Source of the DNA: Puteibacter caeruleilacunae
Lineage (GTDB): Bacteria > Bacteroidota > Bacteroidia > Bacteroidales > Prolixibacteraceae
DNA: 64,000 nt
Reading direction: 5' to 3'
NCBI GenBank assembly: GCA_005217565.1
Contig: SJCO01000012.1
Location: forward strand, 124,001 to 188,000
Below are positions 10,007-18,798 of this stretch, one piece after another; within the stretch, counting starts at the first letter, position 1; each line of letters begins with the position of its first letter. The notes below the pieces were generated by a model. That model was not told the DNA's origin. It ran no database searches and saw only the letters and a list, made by a program, of their open reading frames with translations. A program made the position numbers and the translations under genes.

Positions 10007-11338
10007 CTACTTAAAGATATATTTTATCACATCATTTACGTTAGCATATAGCACTAATGCTAACAATAAAATCATACCACCAATCTGTGCATATTCAAGA
10101 AACTTATCGCCTGGTTTTCTTCCCGACACCATTTCATATAATAAGAATAGCACATGACCTCCATCCAAAGCTGGAATTGGTAATAAGTTCATAATCCCTA
10201 GAATCAACGACAATAATGCTGTCATATTCCAGAATGAATGCCAGTTCCATTGACCTGGGAAAATATTACCAATAGAGATGAATCCACCCAAAGATTCATA
10301 AGCCTTAGTCTCTGGTGTAAAGATAAGCTTAAATTGCTTAAGGTAATCCTTCACTGTAGTCCATCCTAGCGACAAACCAGCAGGGACAGACTCTAAGAAG
10401 CCATAACGTAATGTTTTATGCTTTAATTCAGCGCCTTCGTTAAATGCTGGATAAAATCCCAAACGGCCGGTCTCATCTACCTCAACTGGCAATTGCATTG
10501 TTGTTCCATCACGATGAATTTCAACATTTACAGACGTTGATTTCTTATCTTTCAAATAAGCTGCAAACTGGTCATAGTAAGTAAATTTATTTCCATCAAT
10601 GGCTACAAACTCATCACCTACTTTAAAGCCAGCCTTCTTAGCCGGAGAATTTTTCACTAATTTACCAACCTTGATATCGAACAAGACCCTGGGACTGATA
10701 ATCCCTTTACTCTTCTTCAACAACACAGCAAGATCCTGATTAGTAATCGGCAATACAATTACTTCTCCGCCCCGATTTACTTTAATATTCTCTGCCTTCT
10801 CTAAAATAAGCGAAGGAACAATCTTATAAAAGTCTTCAATTACATTTCCATTAACCTCAAGAATCTTATCACCTGTACGCAAACCAATTTCTTCACCAAC
10901 CTCATTTACAACGATTCCATGAACAGCATTCTCATTTGGTAAATATTGCTTCCCGTAAGCATACAAGATTCCGATATAGATTAAAATGGCAAAGATGAAA
11001 TTCATCATCACACCACCAATCATGATCAACAAGCGCTGCCAAGCTGGCTTTGAACGAAACTCCCACTCTTTGGGCTCTTCCTTCATCGCTTCCTTATCCA
11101 TCGATTCATCAATCATTCCTGAAATCTTAACATATCCTCCAAGAGGTAGCCATCCGATTCCATATTCAGTTTCGCCTTTTCTAGTTTTCAACAAAGAAAA
11201 CCAAGGATCAAAAAACAGGTAAAACTTCTCAACTCTACACTTAAAAATCTTTGCAAACATAAAGTGCCCAAACTCGTGCAGAATCACAAGAATCGACAAA
11301 CTCAACAGTAACTGTGATGCTTTTATCAATATTTCCAT
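10007..11338 (-). CDS. rseP: RIP metalloprotease RseP (site-2 protease, M50)
   Basis: An intramembrane zinc protease that cleaves transmembrane anti-sigma factors and leftover signal peptides. The zinc motif HEFGH is at residues 21-25 inside the first membrane helix. The C-terminal membrane block holds the third ligand context, MNLLPIPALDGGHVLF. Two PDZ domains lie between them (around NENAVHGIVVNEVGEEIGLRTGD and SPAKKAGFKVGDEFVAI). The length of 443 residues is normal. Its start codon shares one base with the dxr stop, and dxr in turn abuts the M23 gene, so the three form an operon. A dxr-rseP pair is common across bacteria. Confidence 0.96.
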   Translation of the reverse strand: MEILIKASQLLLSLSILVILHEFGHFMFAKIFKCRVEKFYLFFDPWFSLLKTRKGETEYGIGWLPLGGYVKISGMIDESMDKEAMKEEPKEWEFRSKPAWQRLLIMIGGVMMNFIFAILIYIGILYAYGKQYLPNENAVHGIVVNEVGEEIGLRTGDKILEVNGNVIEDFYKIVPSLILEKAENIKVNRGGEVIVLPITNQDLAVLLKKSKGIISPRVLFDIKVGKLVKNSPAKKAGFKVGDEFVAIDGNKFTYYDQFAAYLKDKKSTSVNVEIHRDGTTMQLPVEVDETGRLGFYPAFNEGAELKHKTLRYGFLESVPAGLSLGWTTVKDYLKQFKLIFTPETKAYESLGGFISIGNIFPGQWNWHSFWNMTALLSLILGIMNLLPIPALDGGHVLFLLYEMVSGRKPGDKFLEYAQIGGMILLLALVLYANVNDVIKYIFK

Positions 11339-12528
11339 TAAACCAATTTTATCTTTTCAATATTTGCGTTCTTTACTATCTCCCTGGCAATTTCTCTTGC
11401 CTCTTTATCCGACTCTACATAATCCTCTAAAGTTGGCGCTGCAATATATGGAGATTTTTCCATAACCTGCTCAATTAATTCAGGCATAAACAGAAAACTA
11501 ATCTTATCCTTGAGAAATTCCTCTACTGCAATCTCATTCGCAGCATTCAAAATACAAGGCATATTTCCACCAATTTTCATCGCCTCATAAGCCAAGGCAG
11601 CATTTCTGAAAACTTCAAGATCGGGTTTCTCAAATGTCAGACTTGGATAATCAAGGAAGTTAAATCTTGGGAATGTCGTTTCTAATCGCTCAGGAAATGT
11701 CATTGCATAAACAATCGGCAGTTTCATGTCAGGCAGTCCCATCTGCGCCTTCATTGAACCATCCTTAAATTGTGCAATAGAATGAATAATACTTTGTGGA
11801 TGAACAATGATATCGATTTGGTCAGCTTCCAAACCGAATAACCATTTTGCCTCGATAACCTCGAAGCCTTTATTCATTAAGGTAGCAGAATCAATTGTAA
11901 TTTTGGCTCCCATATCCCAATTAGGATGACGAAGCGCATCTTTACTCGTCACATTTTTCAACTGATCAGCATTCATTCCGCGAAAAGGACCACCAGAGCA
12001 TGTCAGATAAACCTTCTCCAATGGATTCATCCACTCACCTGTCATGCATTGAAAAATAGCCGAATGCTCTGAATCTACCGGGTAGATATGAACATTCTTT
12101 TCGCGTGCAAGCTTTGTAATGATTTCACCAGCTACAACCAATGTTTCTTTATTGGCTAAGGCAATATTCTTTCCTGCCTCAATCGCTTTTATGGTAGGTA
12201 TTAATCCGGAATAACCAACCATAGCAGTCACCACCAGGTCAATGCAATCCATTTGTACACATTGTGCAATGGCATCCATACCAGCATAAATTTTAACTGG
12301 CTCTTTCTTTAGTGCCTCACACAAATCGGCATACTTTGCTTCATTACCTATAACAACTACATTCGGTTCAAATTTCCGAACCTGTTCAACAAGCAGTTCT
12401 ATATTGTTGTATGCAGTCAATAGTTCTACTTCAAAACGATCAGGATACGCTTCAACCACTTCAAGTGTTTGCGTACCAATCGATCCTGTAGATCCTAAAA
12501 CTGCAATATTTTTTTTCTTATTCTCCAT
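11338..12528 (-). CDS. dxr: 1-deoxy-D-xylulose 5-phosphate reductoisomerase
   Basis: Dxr converts DXP to 2-C-methyl-D-erythritol 4-phosphate with NADPH, the committed step of the MEP isoprenoid pathway. The 396-residue protein has the NADPH-binding loop GSTGSIG at residues 12-18, the catalytic segment PVDSEHSAIFQC near residue 152, the flexible-loop region GGPFRGM and the conserved NWDMGAKITIDSATLMNKG. It abuts the M23 peptidase stop directly and overlaps rseP by one base, so translation is probably coupled. Isoprenoid precursors supply the lipid carrier for wall synthesis, which fits the envelope theme of this operon. Confidence 0.97.
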   Translation of the reverse strand: MENKKKNIAVLGSTGSIGTQTLEVVEAYPDRFEVELLTAYNNIELLVEQVRKFEPNVVVIGNEAKYADLCEALKKEPVKIYAGMDAIAQCVQMDCIDLVVTAMVGYSGLIPTIKAIEAGKNIALANKETLVVAGEIITKLAREKNVHIYPVDSEHSAIFQCMTGEWMNPLEKVYLTCSGGPFRGMNADQLKNVTSKDALRHPNWDMGAKITIDSATLMNKGFEVIEAKWLFGLEADQIDIIVHPQSIIHSIAQFKDGSMKAQMGLPDMKLPIVYAMTFPERLETTFPRFNFLDYPSLTFEKPDLEVFRNAALAYEAMKIGGNMPCILNAANEIAVEEFLKDKISFLFMPELIEQVMEKSPYIAAPTLEDYVESDKEAREIAREIVKNANIEKIKLV

Positions 12529-13410
12529 TTAAAAATCGATGTATTTTTCTGGATCAATAGCCGTTCCTTGAAACCACATTTCCAGATGCAAATGAGATCC
12601 AGTGGTCATTTCTCCAGAATTTCCCATAATTGCAATTGCTTCACCAGCCTGAACCCTATCGCCTTGCTTTTTCAACAACTCCGAATTATGTTTATAAATT
12701 GAAATTAAGTTATTCTCATGCTGCAACTGGATCACATATCCTCCATCGGTAGTCCAGCCGGCAAACACAACCGTTCCATCAAGTATTGAAGAAATTCTGG
12801 CAAATTCCTCTGCTACGATATCAACTCCTAAATGCTCAGGTGTTGCTTTAAAATGTTTGGTTATTACACCCTTTACAGGAACAAAGAAATGCACATCACT
12901 AATCTTTGTTTCTTCTTCGGATTGATCAAATAAGGACAAATTAAATTTTTCTTCCTGGATCTTATCCTGAAAAATTGAATCATGATTATAGGTCTTAAAC
13001 TCAACCTGACTTAAACGGATTGACGTATCAGGTAGTTGATCTGTTTCTTCGGGCACTTCCCCTTTTATTAAGACCTGAATTTTATTTATGAATTCATCCT
13101 TCATACGCAATTGTTCCTCCAATGAATCAACGCGCAAGGCATTTTCAACAATTTGCTTTCTCATTTTACCCGAGGGGTAACCAGGTATATATTCACGAAG
13201 TGGAGTAAATGAAATGAGCAAACTAATGATAGTGATAACGACGATTGTAAACAAAACAACCGAAGTAAACACTCCAATCCGTGAGAGCTTAAAACTCAAA
13301 ACAGTCTGCAGACTTGAATCATTTAATAACGTTAAGCGGTATTTATCTTTCCACTTATTGAGAAGATCCTTTCTTTTCTTTTCTCTCAGCTCTTTCTTAG
13401 TCGCTGTCAT
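12529..13410 (-). CDS. M23 family metallopeptidase, membrane-anchored
   Basis: The 293-residue protein is a single-pass membrane protein: a basic N-terminus, one transmembrane helix near residues 48-70 (VFTSVVLFTIVVITIISLLI), a short coiled region (residues 85-115), then a lysostaphin-like M23 domain. The zinc ligands are visible in HLGVDI (near residue 193) and HLHLE (near residue 273). M23 enzymes cut peptidoglycan cross-links, so this is probably a periplasmic endopeptidase or a regulator of one. It is the first gene of the operon with dxr and rseP. A TAnnTTTG box lies 26 bp upstream. Confidence 0.88.
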   Translation of the reverse strand: MTATKKELREKKRKDLLNKWKDKYRLTLLNDSSLQTVLSFKLSRIGVFTSVVLFTIVVITIISLLISFTPLREYIPGYPSGKMRKQIVENALRVDSLEEQLRMKDEFINKIQVLIKGEVPEETDQLPDTSIRLSQVEFKTYNHDSIFQDKIQEEKFNLSLFDQSEEETKISDVHFFVPVKGVITKHFKATPEHLGVDIVAEEFARISSILDGTVVFAGWTTDGGYVIQLQHENNLISIYKHNSELLKKQGDRVQAGEAIAIMGNSGEMTTGSHLHLEMWFQGTAIDPEKYIDF

Positions 13411-13435
13411 TCCATTCTATTATTTTTCTAGCATA

Positions 13436-13443
13436 CAAAATTA
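13436..13443 (-). promoter_or_regulatory. Putative -7 element for the M23-dxr-rseP operon
   Basis: On the minus strand the bases read TAATTTTG, matching the Bacteroidota TAnnTTTG box, 26 bp before the M23 start codon. I see no good -33 TTTG at the right distance, so this rests on one half of the motif. Confidence 0.35.
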
Positions 13444-13597
13444 TAAAGTTTTCTCAATTTCATTGGATATAACGATTAATGGATGAGTGGTTTTTGTTAT
13501 TTTACGAATACATCGACGCGCAAATGCAATTCTTTCCAGACTAAATAGGCCGACAAAAACCATTATCATACCAAAGTCAAGATCAAGAAGGATTATT

Positions 13598-13703
13598 CTT
13601 TCCTCCCTATCAAAACCGTCTATACCCTATACTTTCCCTATCTAATTAATAGAGATGATATAGGGGATAGATAGGGAAAACATAGAGGAAAGATAGCGAA
13701 AAG
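13598..13703. repeat. Inverted pair of 11-bp tandem-repeat arms (element 1)
   Basis: Right arm: four in-phase 11-mers at 13660-13670, 13671-13681, 13682-13692 and 13693-13703, reading ATAGGGGATAG, ATAGGGAAAAC, ATAGAGGAAAG and ATAGCGAAAAG. Left arm, read on the minus strand: four in-phase 11-mers at 13631-13641 (ATAGGGAAAGT), 13620-13630 (ATAGGGTATAG), 13609-13619 (degenerate) and 13598-13608 (AGGGAGGAAAG). The arms face each other across an 18-bp AT-rich spacer. A perfect 12-bp stem can form between 13633-13644 and 13668-13679. It lies in the 565-bp gap between the divergent M23 operon and the first tRNA gene. Function unknown. Confidence 0.75.
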
Positions 13704-13888
13704 AATAGACCTTCGAGGATCAAAGAGGCGTTAAAACCTTAAGATTTCATACCTAATACAGCACAACTTCACCAATAATTTTATAAAATCACAGTGTAAA
13801 AAACATAAACAACGAGAAAAAAACAAAAACGAAACAACAGTTATTGAGATACTTACAGAATTCCTTTCTTTTTTTTACTCAAAAACGC

Positions 13889-13918
13889 TTGCATATCCAA
13901 CAAAACGCTCTATATTTG
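13889..13918 (+). promoter_or_regulatory. Promoter of the first tRNA-fMet gene
   Basis: TTGC (13889-13892), an 18-nt spacer and TATATTTG (13911-13918) match the Bacteroidota sigma-A promoter. The leader that follows contains a small inverted repeat, GCGTT with AACGC (13924-13941), before the mature tRNA begins at 13976. Confidence 0.75.
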
Positions 13919-13975
13919 CATCCGCGTTTGAGAAACAACGCAAACAATGAAAGTTCTAAGAAACTAAAGATATAT

Positions 13976-14048
<73 letters not shown>

Positions 14049-14053
14049 CTAAG

Positions 14054-14078
14054 AAGCCGGTTTTTACCGGCTTTTTTT
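14054..14078 (+). terminator. Terminator after tRNA-fMet copy 1
   Basis: An 8-bp stem (AAGCCGGT with ACCGGCTT) with a 4-nt T loop is followed by a run of T residues, six bases past the tRNA end. Confidence 0.9.
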
Positions 14079-14207
14079 ATGTCCAAAATTTAACAACCTA
14101 TTCTCTCCTTTCTAATCACAATACTATAATATCAACTTTTTGGCAGTGATAAAATGTCCCAAACAAATAATAATGCGAACAAATAAACAACATTACTGCA
14201 AAAACAT

Positions 14208-14237
14208 TTGCAGATCCGATAAAACACTCTATATTTG
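14208..14237 (+). promoter_or_regulatory. Promoter of the second tRNA-fMet gene
   Basis: TTGC (14208-14211), an 18-nt spacer and TATATTTG (14230-14237): the same architecture as copy 1, so each tRNA gene is an independent transcription unit. Confidence 0.75.
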
Positions 14238-14294
14238 CACCCGCGTTTGAGAAACAACGCAAACATTGAAAGTTCTAAGAAACTAAAGATATAT

Positions 14295-14367
<73 letters not shown>

Positions 14368-14372
14368 CTAAG

Positions 14373-14398
14373 AAGCCGGTTTTTTACCGGCTTTTTTT
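14373..14398 (+). terminator. Terminator after tRNA-fMet copy 2
   Basis: The same AAGCCGGT/ACCGGCTT stem as in copy 1 with a 5-nt loop, followed by T residues. Confidence 0.9.
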
Positions 14399-14622
14399 AT
14401 GCAAAAAATTTAGCGACTTATTCTCTCCTGACATACTCCCTAATAACCTTTTATATCTAATAAATACAATAACACCTATTCCTAAATACCTTTACTCATT
14501 CCACTAGTAATAAGAATTGCATGAATTCAATCACCACAATAACCTGCTAAACAACATCTTGTAAATGCAATCATTTTTCCCGTACTTTAATATCATATTG
14601 ATATCACTTTAAATTAACGATT

Positions 14623-15471
14623 ATGAAAGAGAAAGAAGTATCTCCTGGATCAGGATATCTTGCTTTGATATTCAGTCTAATATTTTTAGCCTTAGCAGTT
14701 GGAATGCTCAGTAAGGGTATGCCATTTGGCGTGTTGCCAATAGTAGCATTTGTATTCATCATTAAAGGTCTCGCAACAGTTTATCCAAATGAGTCCTCGG
14801 TATTAACACTATTTGGTAAATATGTAGGTACTATCAAGAAAAATGGCTTTTTCTGGGTAAATCCATTCTACATTAGAAAGAGGATATCACTTCGTGCAAG
14901 AAACTTTGATAGTGATCCGATAAAAGTGAATGATAGCATCGGGAATCCAATTAAGATCGGCTTAGTATTAGTATGGAAAGTGGAAGACACATTTAAAGCA
15001 GCGTTTTCTGTCGATGAGTACAAACACTTTGTTGTAGTACAAAGCGAAGCAGCACTGCGTAAGCTGGCAGGAGTATATCCTTACGACAACTTTGAGGATC
15101 ATGACGCAGTGATAACTTTACGTTCGGGAGGAGAAGAGGTTAACCATCAGCTAGAGGATGAAATCAGAGAACGCCTTGAAATAGCAGGAATTCATGTCAT
15201 TGAGGCACGTATTAATTACATTGCTTATGCTGAAGAGATTGCTCAAGCCATGCTTCGAAGACAACAGGCTACAGCCATTGTTGCTGCGCGTTACAAGATT
15301 GTAGAAGGTGCAGTAAGTATGGTAGAAATGGCACTTGATCAACTGAACGATAAGAATATTGTAGACTTTGATGAAGATAAAAAAGCGACCATGGTAAGCA
15401 ATTTAATGGTAGTTTTGTGCGGAGATAAAGACGCGAGTCCTGTTATCAACACAGGAACATTACATCAATAA
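14623..15471 (+). CDS. SPFH/band 7 domain membrane protein
   Basis: The 282-residue product has two closely spaced N-terminal hydrophobic segments (residues 12-30 and 35-48), then an SPFH/prohibitin-like domain (VYPNESSVLTLFGKYVGTI, GFFWVNPFYIRKRISLRARNF, IGLVLVWKVEDTFKAAFSV). A helical part follows (RINYIAYAEEIAQAMLRRQQATAIVAARYKIVEGAVSMVEMAL). SPFH proteins oligomerise into membrane rings that scaffold microdomains or restrain proteases; the specific partner is unknown. A 58-codon ribbon-helix-helix gene starts 2 bp after its stop, so the two are surely co-transcribed. Confidence 0.85.
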   Translation: MKEKEVSPGSGYLALIFSLIFLALAVGMLSKGMPFGVLPIVAFVFIIKGLATVYPNESSVLTLFGKYVGTIKKNGFFWVNPFYIRKRISLRARNFDSDPIKVNDSIGNPIKIGLVLVWKVEDTFKAAFSVDEYKHFVVVQSEAALRKLAGVYPYDNFEDHDAVITLRSGGEEVNHQLEDEIRERLEIAGIHVIEARINYIAYAEEIAQAMLRRQQATAIVAARYKIVEGAVSMVEMALDQLNDKNIVDFDEDKKATMVSNLMVVLCGDKDASPVINTGTLHQ

Positions 15472-15472
15472 T

Positions 15473-15649
15473 ATGACAAAGAAGAAAGCTTTTGTATTAC
15501 GTCTCAGTCCGGAAATGTTAAAAGCACTGGAAAAATGGTCTGCCGATGAGTTTCGCAGCATGAATGGGCAGATTGAATGGATTATCCATCAAGCATTAAA
15601 GGCTGAAAAAAGATTACCTAAGGAACAACGTAAAAACGAGGAAAAATAA
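15473..15649 (+). CDS. Small Arc/ribbon-helix-helix-like protein
   Basis: A 58-residue basic protein starting MTKKKAFVLRLSPEMLKALEKW. A beta strand (AFVLRLS) followed by two helices, including SMNGQIEWIIHQALKAEKR, is the ribbon-helix-helix pattern of Arc-type repressors. It starts one base after the SPFH stop codon. Despite the DNA-binding fold, this pairing recurs with SPFH genes in other genomes as I recall, so it may regulate the operon or serve the complex directly. The call rests on pattern recognition only. Confidence 0.75.
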   Translation: MTKKKAFVLRLSPEMLKALEKWSADEFRSMNGQIEWIIHQALKAEKRLPKEQRKNEEK

Positions 15650-15651
15650 AA

Positions 15652-15686
15652 AAGGCTACTTAAATTCCAAGCAGCCTTCTCGTTTT
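15652..15686 (+). terminator. Probable terminator after the SPFH operon
   Basis: A 10-bp stem with one mismatch (15652-15661 with 15669-15678), followed after a few bases by four T residues. The weak T run lowers confidence. The rest of the gap to 15872 shows nothing clear. Confidence 0.5.
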
Positions 15687-15872
15687 GCGTTAATAGCTTC
15701 TGAGGGTTATAAAAATATGAATTTTTATCGTTTCAATTTGCTAAAATTCTTTTTCAAAAGCAAAGGAATACAAAAAAATCTGCATTCTATTTATTTAGTA
15801 TCTATATTACTTCAGACATTACAATAAATTCACACTTTTCTTAACTTCTTTATTTTTGGGCCATTCAGCGTA

Positions 15873-17090
15873 TTAAAATGCTGCTATCAGCAATTCTATA
15901 TCTTGATGTGACAAGCCAAATTTATTACCCAAATCAGGACTAGTTAAGATTCCATTATACAGATAAATACCATTTCTAAATCCTTTCGACGATTTAATAT
16001 ACTTGAACATTCCACCGATTTCACCAATATCAATAAGAATTGGTGCAAAAATATTACTCAGTGCAATGGAAGATGTTCTGGCAACTCGTGCTGCAAGATT
16101 TGGTATACAATAATGAATAACTCCTAATTTTCTGTAGGCAGGTTTTTTAAATGTCGTACACATTGATGTTTCAAAGCAACCACCCTGGCTAATGCATAAA
16201 TCAACAATTACAGCTCCCTCTTTCATTTTGCGGATATAGTTTTCAGGAACCACAAACTTTGGAGAAGATATAAATGTTAATGCTCCCAGTACAACATCAG
16301 CCGACTGCAAGGCTTTTATTAGCACTTGTGGTTGAAAAACAGAAGTAAATATCTTTTTACCTAGCTTCTCTTCCATCAATCTCATACTGTGAATGGAATT
16401 GTCGAAGACCTTAATTTCAGCCCCCAAACCTAGTGCCGTGCGTGCTGCATTAATCGCTGCAGTACCTGAACCTAAAATAACAACCTCTGCGGGAGTAACT
16501 CCTGTAATTCCACCAAGCAAAACACCTTTCCCTTGATGAGCATTACTTAAATACTCACTAGCAATCATTATGGCTGTACTTCCTGCAATTTCACATGTTG
16601 ATTCCATTACAGGAAAACGGCGATACTCATCTTTTAAATATTCATATGCAATAGCACAGATCTTTTTTTGCATCATCTTCTGCAAAGAAGATTTGCACTG
16701 AGAATTCAACCGCATACTTGAGATAACCGTTTGATTACCTCTCATGATATCAACATCGTCGTGACTAAATGGAGCCACACCCATGATAATATCCGCTTGA
16801 AAAACTTCTTTTCTATTATTTGTAACAATCGCACCAGCATCAGCATAATCGACATCGGTATAACTAGCCTGAGCTCCAGCTCCACTCTCAAATAGAATTG
16901 TATGATCATTTTTCACCAACAACTCCACAGCCTGAGGAGTCAATGCTACTCTGGTTTCTTCTTTTGTATGATCTCCAGGAATTCCAATGATGAGCTTTTG
17001 CCTTTTTCGCCCTACTTCGAGCATTTCCTCTGCTGGCAACATTTGTTCCTTGCCAAAAGGGAAAAAGCTAGGTCTGTCACTTCCTCTCAT
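15873..17090 (-). CDS. Alanine dehydrogenase / PNT-family protein
   Basis: Alanine dehydrogenase interconverts L-alanine with pyruvate and ammonia using NAD. The 405-residue protein shows the N-terminal substrate half (IGIPGDHTKEETRVALTP, the conserved Lys-Glu-Arg entry motif) and the NAD-binding half with the Rossmann loop VVILGSGTAAINAARTALGLGA. It lacks the proton-pumping part of transhydrogenases. The N-terminus is about 30 residues longer than typical Ald (residues 1-30 are Phe/Pro rich), which may be a lineage feature or a start-site error. It lies 34 bp after tsaE, an association I recall in other Bacteroidota. Catalytic specificity is inferred from family only. Confidence 0.83.
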   Translation of the reverse strand: MRGSDRPSFFPFGKEQMLPAEEMLEVGRKRQKLIIGIPGDHTKEETRVALTPQAVELLVKNDHTILFESGAGAQASYTDVDYADAGAIVTNNRKEVFQADIIMGVAPFSHDDVDIMRGNQTVISSMRLNSQCKSSLQKMMQKKICAIAYEYLKDEYRRFPVMESTCEIAGSTAIMIASEYLSNAHQGKGVLLGGITGVTPAEVVILGSGTAAINAARTALGLGAEIKVFDNSIHSMRLMEEKLGKKIFTSVFQPQVLIKALQSADVVLGALTFISSPKFVVPENYIRKMKEGAVIVDLCISQGGCFETSMCTTFKKPAYRKLGVIHYCIPNLAARVARTSSIALSNIFAPILIDIGEIGGMFKYIKSSKGFRNGIYLYNGILTSPDLGNKFGLSHQDIELLIAAF

Positions 17091-17124
17091 GCTTATGCGT
17101 TTGTTTTTTATTGATTCGTTTCAG

Positions 17125-17544
17125 TTAGTTAGCCGTTATAACTCTGTTTCCACTTTCTAATTCTTCAACAGTTACATGTACGACATTGGGCGGCAATAAG
17201 GTTTCAATTTTCTCTGGCCACTCAATAAAAGAATATTTTCCACTATAAAAGTAATCTTCATACCCTAGATCAAAAGCTTCTTCTAATGATTTTATTCTGT
17301 AAAAGTCGAAATGATATATCTCCCCTACTTTTGTTGTGGTATACTCATTAATAATTGCAAACGATGGACTGGTTACATAATCCTGTGCTCCTAATTCCTC
17401 GCAAACCGCTTTAATAAATGTGGTTTTTCCTGCTCCCATTTTACCATAAAAGGCAAAAACACGAGGTTCTGTAAAACATTCTACAAACTTCTTCGCTGCA
17501 ATTTCAATTTCCTCAATCGAGCTTATCTCTACACTAAACTTCAT
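17125..17544 (-). CDS. tsaE: tRNA threonylcarbamoyladenosine biosynthesis ATPase TsaE
   Basis: TsaE is the ATPase of the TsaBDE complex that makes the t6A modification at position 37 of ANN-decoding tRNAs. The 139-residue product has the Walker A loop GKMGAGKTTF (near residues 34-43), the downstream YVTSPSFAIINEY and the acidic HFDFYRIKSLEEAFDLGYEDYF, all family hallmarks. It is the first gene of a pair with the alanine dehydrogenase. Confidence 0.96.
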   Translation of the reverse strand: MKFSVEISSIEEIEIAAKKFVECFTEPRVFAFYGKMGAGKTTFIKAVCEELGAQDYVTSPSFAIINEYTTTKVGEIYHFDFYRIKSLEEAFDLGYEDYFYSGKYSFIEWPEKIETLLPPNVVHVTVEELESGNRVITAN

Positions 17545-17663
17545 AGTTACACATCATTAAATAATGTGTAAAGATAAATTTTATTGTCAAATATTATACT
17601 TATCCATACACTTCTAATTGTTTTACCTGCCATTTGTTAGGGTTTTGTTTTGAAAAAATATTG

Positions 17664-17671
17664 TACATTTG
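17664..17671 (+). promoter_or_regulatory. Putative -7 element for gcvH
   Basis: TACATTTG fits the TAnnTTTG consensus 42 bp before the gcvH start. The nearest TTTG upstream (17644-17647) leaves a 16-nt spacer, shorter than the usual 19. Confidence 0.45.
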
Positions 17672-17713
17672 ACAAAACGCTAAAAACATTATTAACAACA
17701 ATTACATGAGATC

Positions 17714-18094
17714 ATGAATATTCCAGAAAACCTAAAGTACACCAAAGACCACGAGTGGATCAGAGTAGAAGGCGAAGAAGCTTTTATTGGTATTACTGAT
17801 TTTGCTCAAGGAGAATTAGGAGACATTGTATTTATTGATATTGATACCGAAGGAGAAACCTTGGAACAGGAAGAAACATTTGGTACAGTTGAAGCTGTAA
17901 AAACTGTTTCTGACCTAATGATGCCTGTTGCTGGTGAAGTATTAGAGGTGAATCCAGCTCTTGAAGATAGTCCTGAGCTTGTTAATAAGGATCCTTTTGG
18001 AGAAGGTTGGATGATTAAAATTAAGTTATCAAACGTTAGCGACATCGACGATTTAATGAGTGCTGAGGATTATGCTGCTATCATTGAAGCATAA
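17714..18094 (+). CDS. gcvH: Glycine cleavage system H protein
   Basis: GcvH carries the lipoyl-bound aminomethyl group between the P, T and L proteins of glycine cleavage, and serves as a lipoyl relay. The 126-residue sequence has the normal length. The lipoylated lysine is K63 in [14 protein letters not shown], and the surrounding [11 protein letters not shown] and GEGWMIKI blocks are standard. It is a single-gene unit with a -7 box and a terminator. GcvP and GcvT are not in the window. Confidence 0.97.
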   Translation: MNIPENLKYTKDHEWIRVEGEEAFIGITDFAQGELGDIVFIDIDTEGETLEQEETFGTVEAVKTVSDLMMPVAGEVLEVNPALEDSPELVNKDPFGEGWMIKIKLSNVSDIDDLMSAEDYAAIIEA

Positions 18095-18115
18095 ACAACA
18101 ACACATTACGATATT

Positions 18116-18143
18116 AAAAAGGTCCATCCAGGACCTTTTTTTT
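18116..18143 (+). terminator. Terminator after gcvH
   Basis: A perfect 10-bp stem (AAAAAGGTCC with GGACCTTTTT) and a 5-nt loop, running into T residues. Confidence 0.9.
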
Positions 18144-18206
18144 GTGCCCTACGTCACCCTTTTATATTGATTTTTTTATTTCCTTCGCAGTCAATTTTAT
18201 TAGCGC

Positions 18207-18773
18207 ATGGATTTTCTAACATTATTACTTCTGGCAATCGGTTTATCAGTTGACTCATTCGCCGTTGCTCTTGGCTGCAGTGTTGCCAAGAAGGGCATCT
18301 GTTTCTCAAGATCACTTACATTAGCGATTTCATTGGCCCTATTTCAGGGATTAATGCCTGTTTTTGGTTGGCTACTTGGTAACAGCGTTAAACAATACGT
18401 AGAAATGTTTGATCATTGGATTGCCTTTGTACTGTTGGCTATCATAGGCGCTAAGATGATTATCGAAAGTAAAGATGAAAACGAGACTTGTTCATGTAAG
18501 CTTTCCTGGAAAGAGATATTCTCCATGTCGCTAGGTACCAGTATTGATGCCCTTATCGTTGGATTCAGTTTTGCATTCCTATATGTTCAGATATGGATGA
18601 GCGCACTAATAATCGGAATCGTTACCTTGCTATTTGCAATCGGAGGATTATATATTGGACAAAAAGCGGGGAATGTTCTGGGAAAGAAAGTAGAAATATT
18701 TGGTGGGATTGTATTAATCCTAATTGGTTTAAAGATTCTTCTTTCTCATTTATTTGACCATGGATGGCTATAG
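18207..18773 (+). CDS. mntP: Manganese efflux pump MntP family
   Basis: MntP exports Mn(II) across the inner membrane. The 188-residue protein is almost all membrane helices (about six) with duplicated halves. Acidic residues characteristic of the family occur in LSVDSFAVALGCSVAKKG (helix 1) and LGTSIDALIVGFSFAF (helix 4). I see no Mn riboswitch in the short upstream region. A mismatched 10-bp inverted repeat spans the stop codon (18758-18786) but lacks a T run, so it is at best a weak terminator shared with the converging helicase gene. Confidence 0.92.
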   Translation: MDFLTLLLLAIGLSVDSFAVALGCSVAKKGICFSRSLTLAISLALFQGLMPVFGWLLGNSVKQYVEMFDHWIAFVLLAIIGAKMIIESKDENETCSCKLSWKEIFSMSLGTSIDALIVGFSFAFLYVQIWMSALIIGIVTLLFAIGGLYIGQKAGNVLGKKVEIFGGIVLILIGLKILLSHLFDHGWL

Positions 18774-18798
18774 AAACCACCCATGGTATATGATATAA

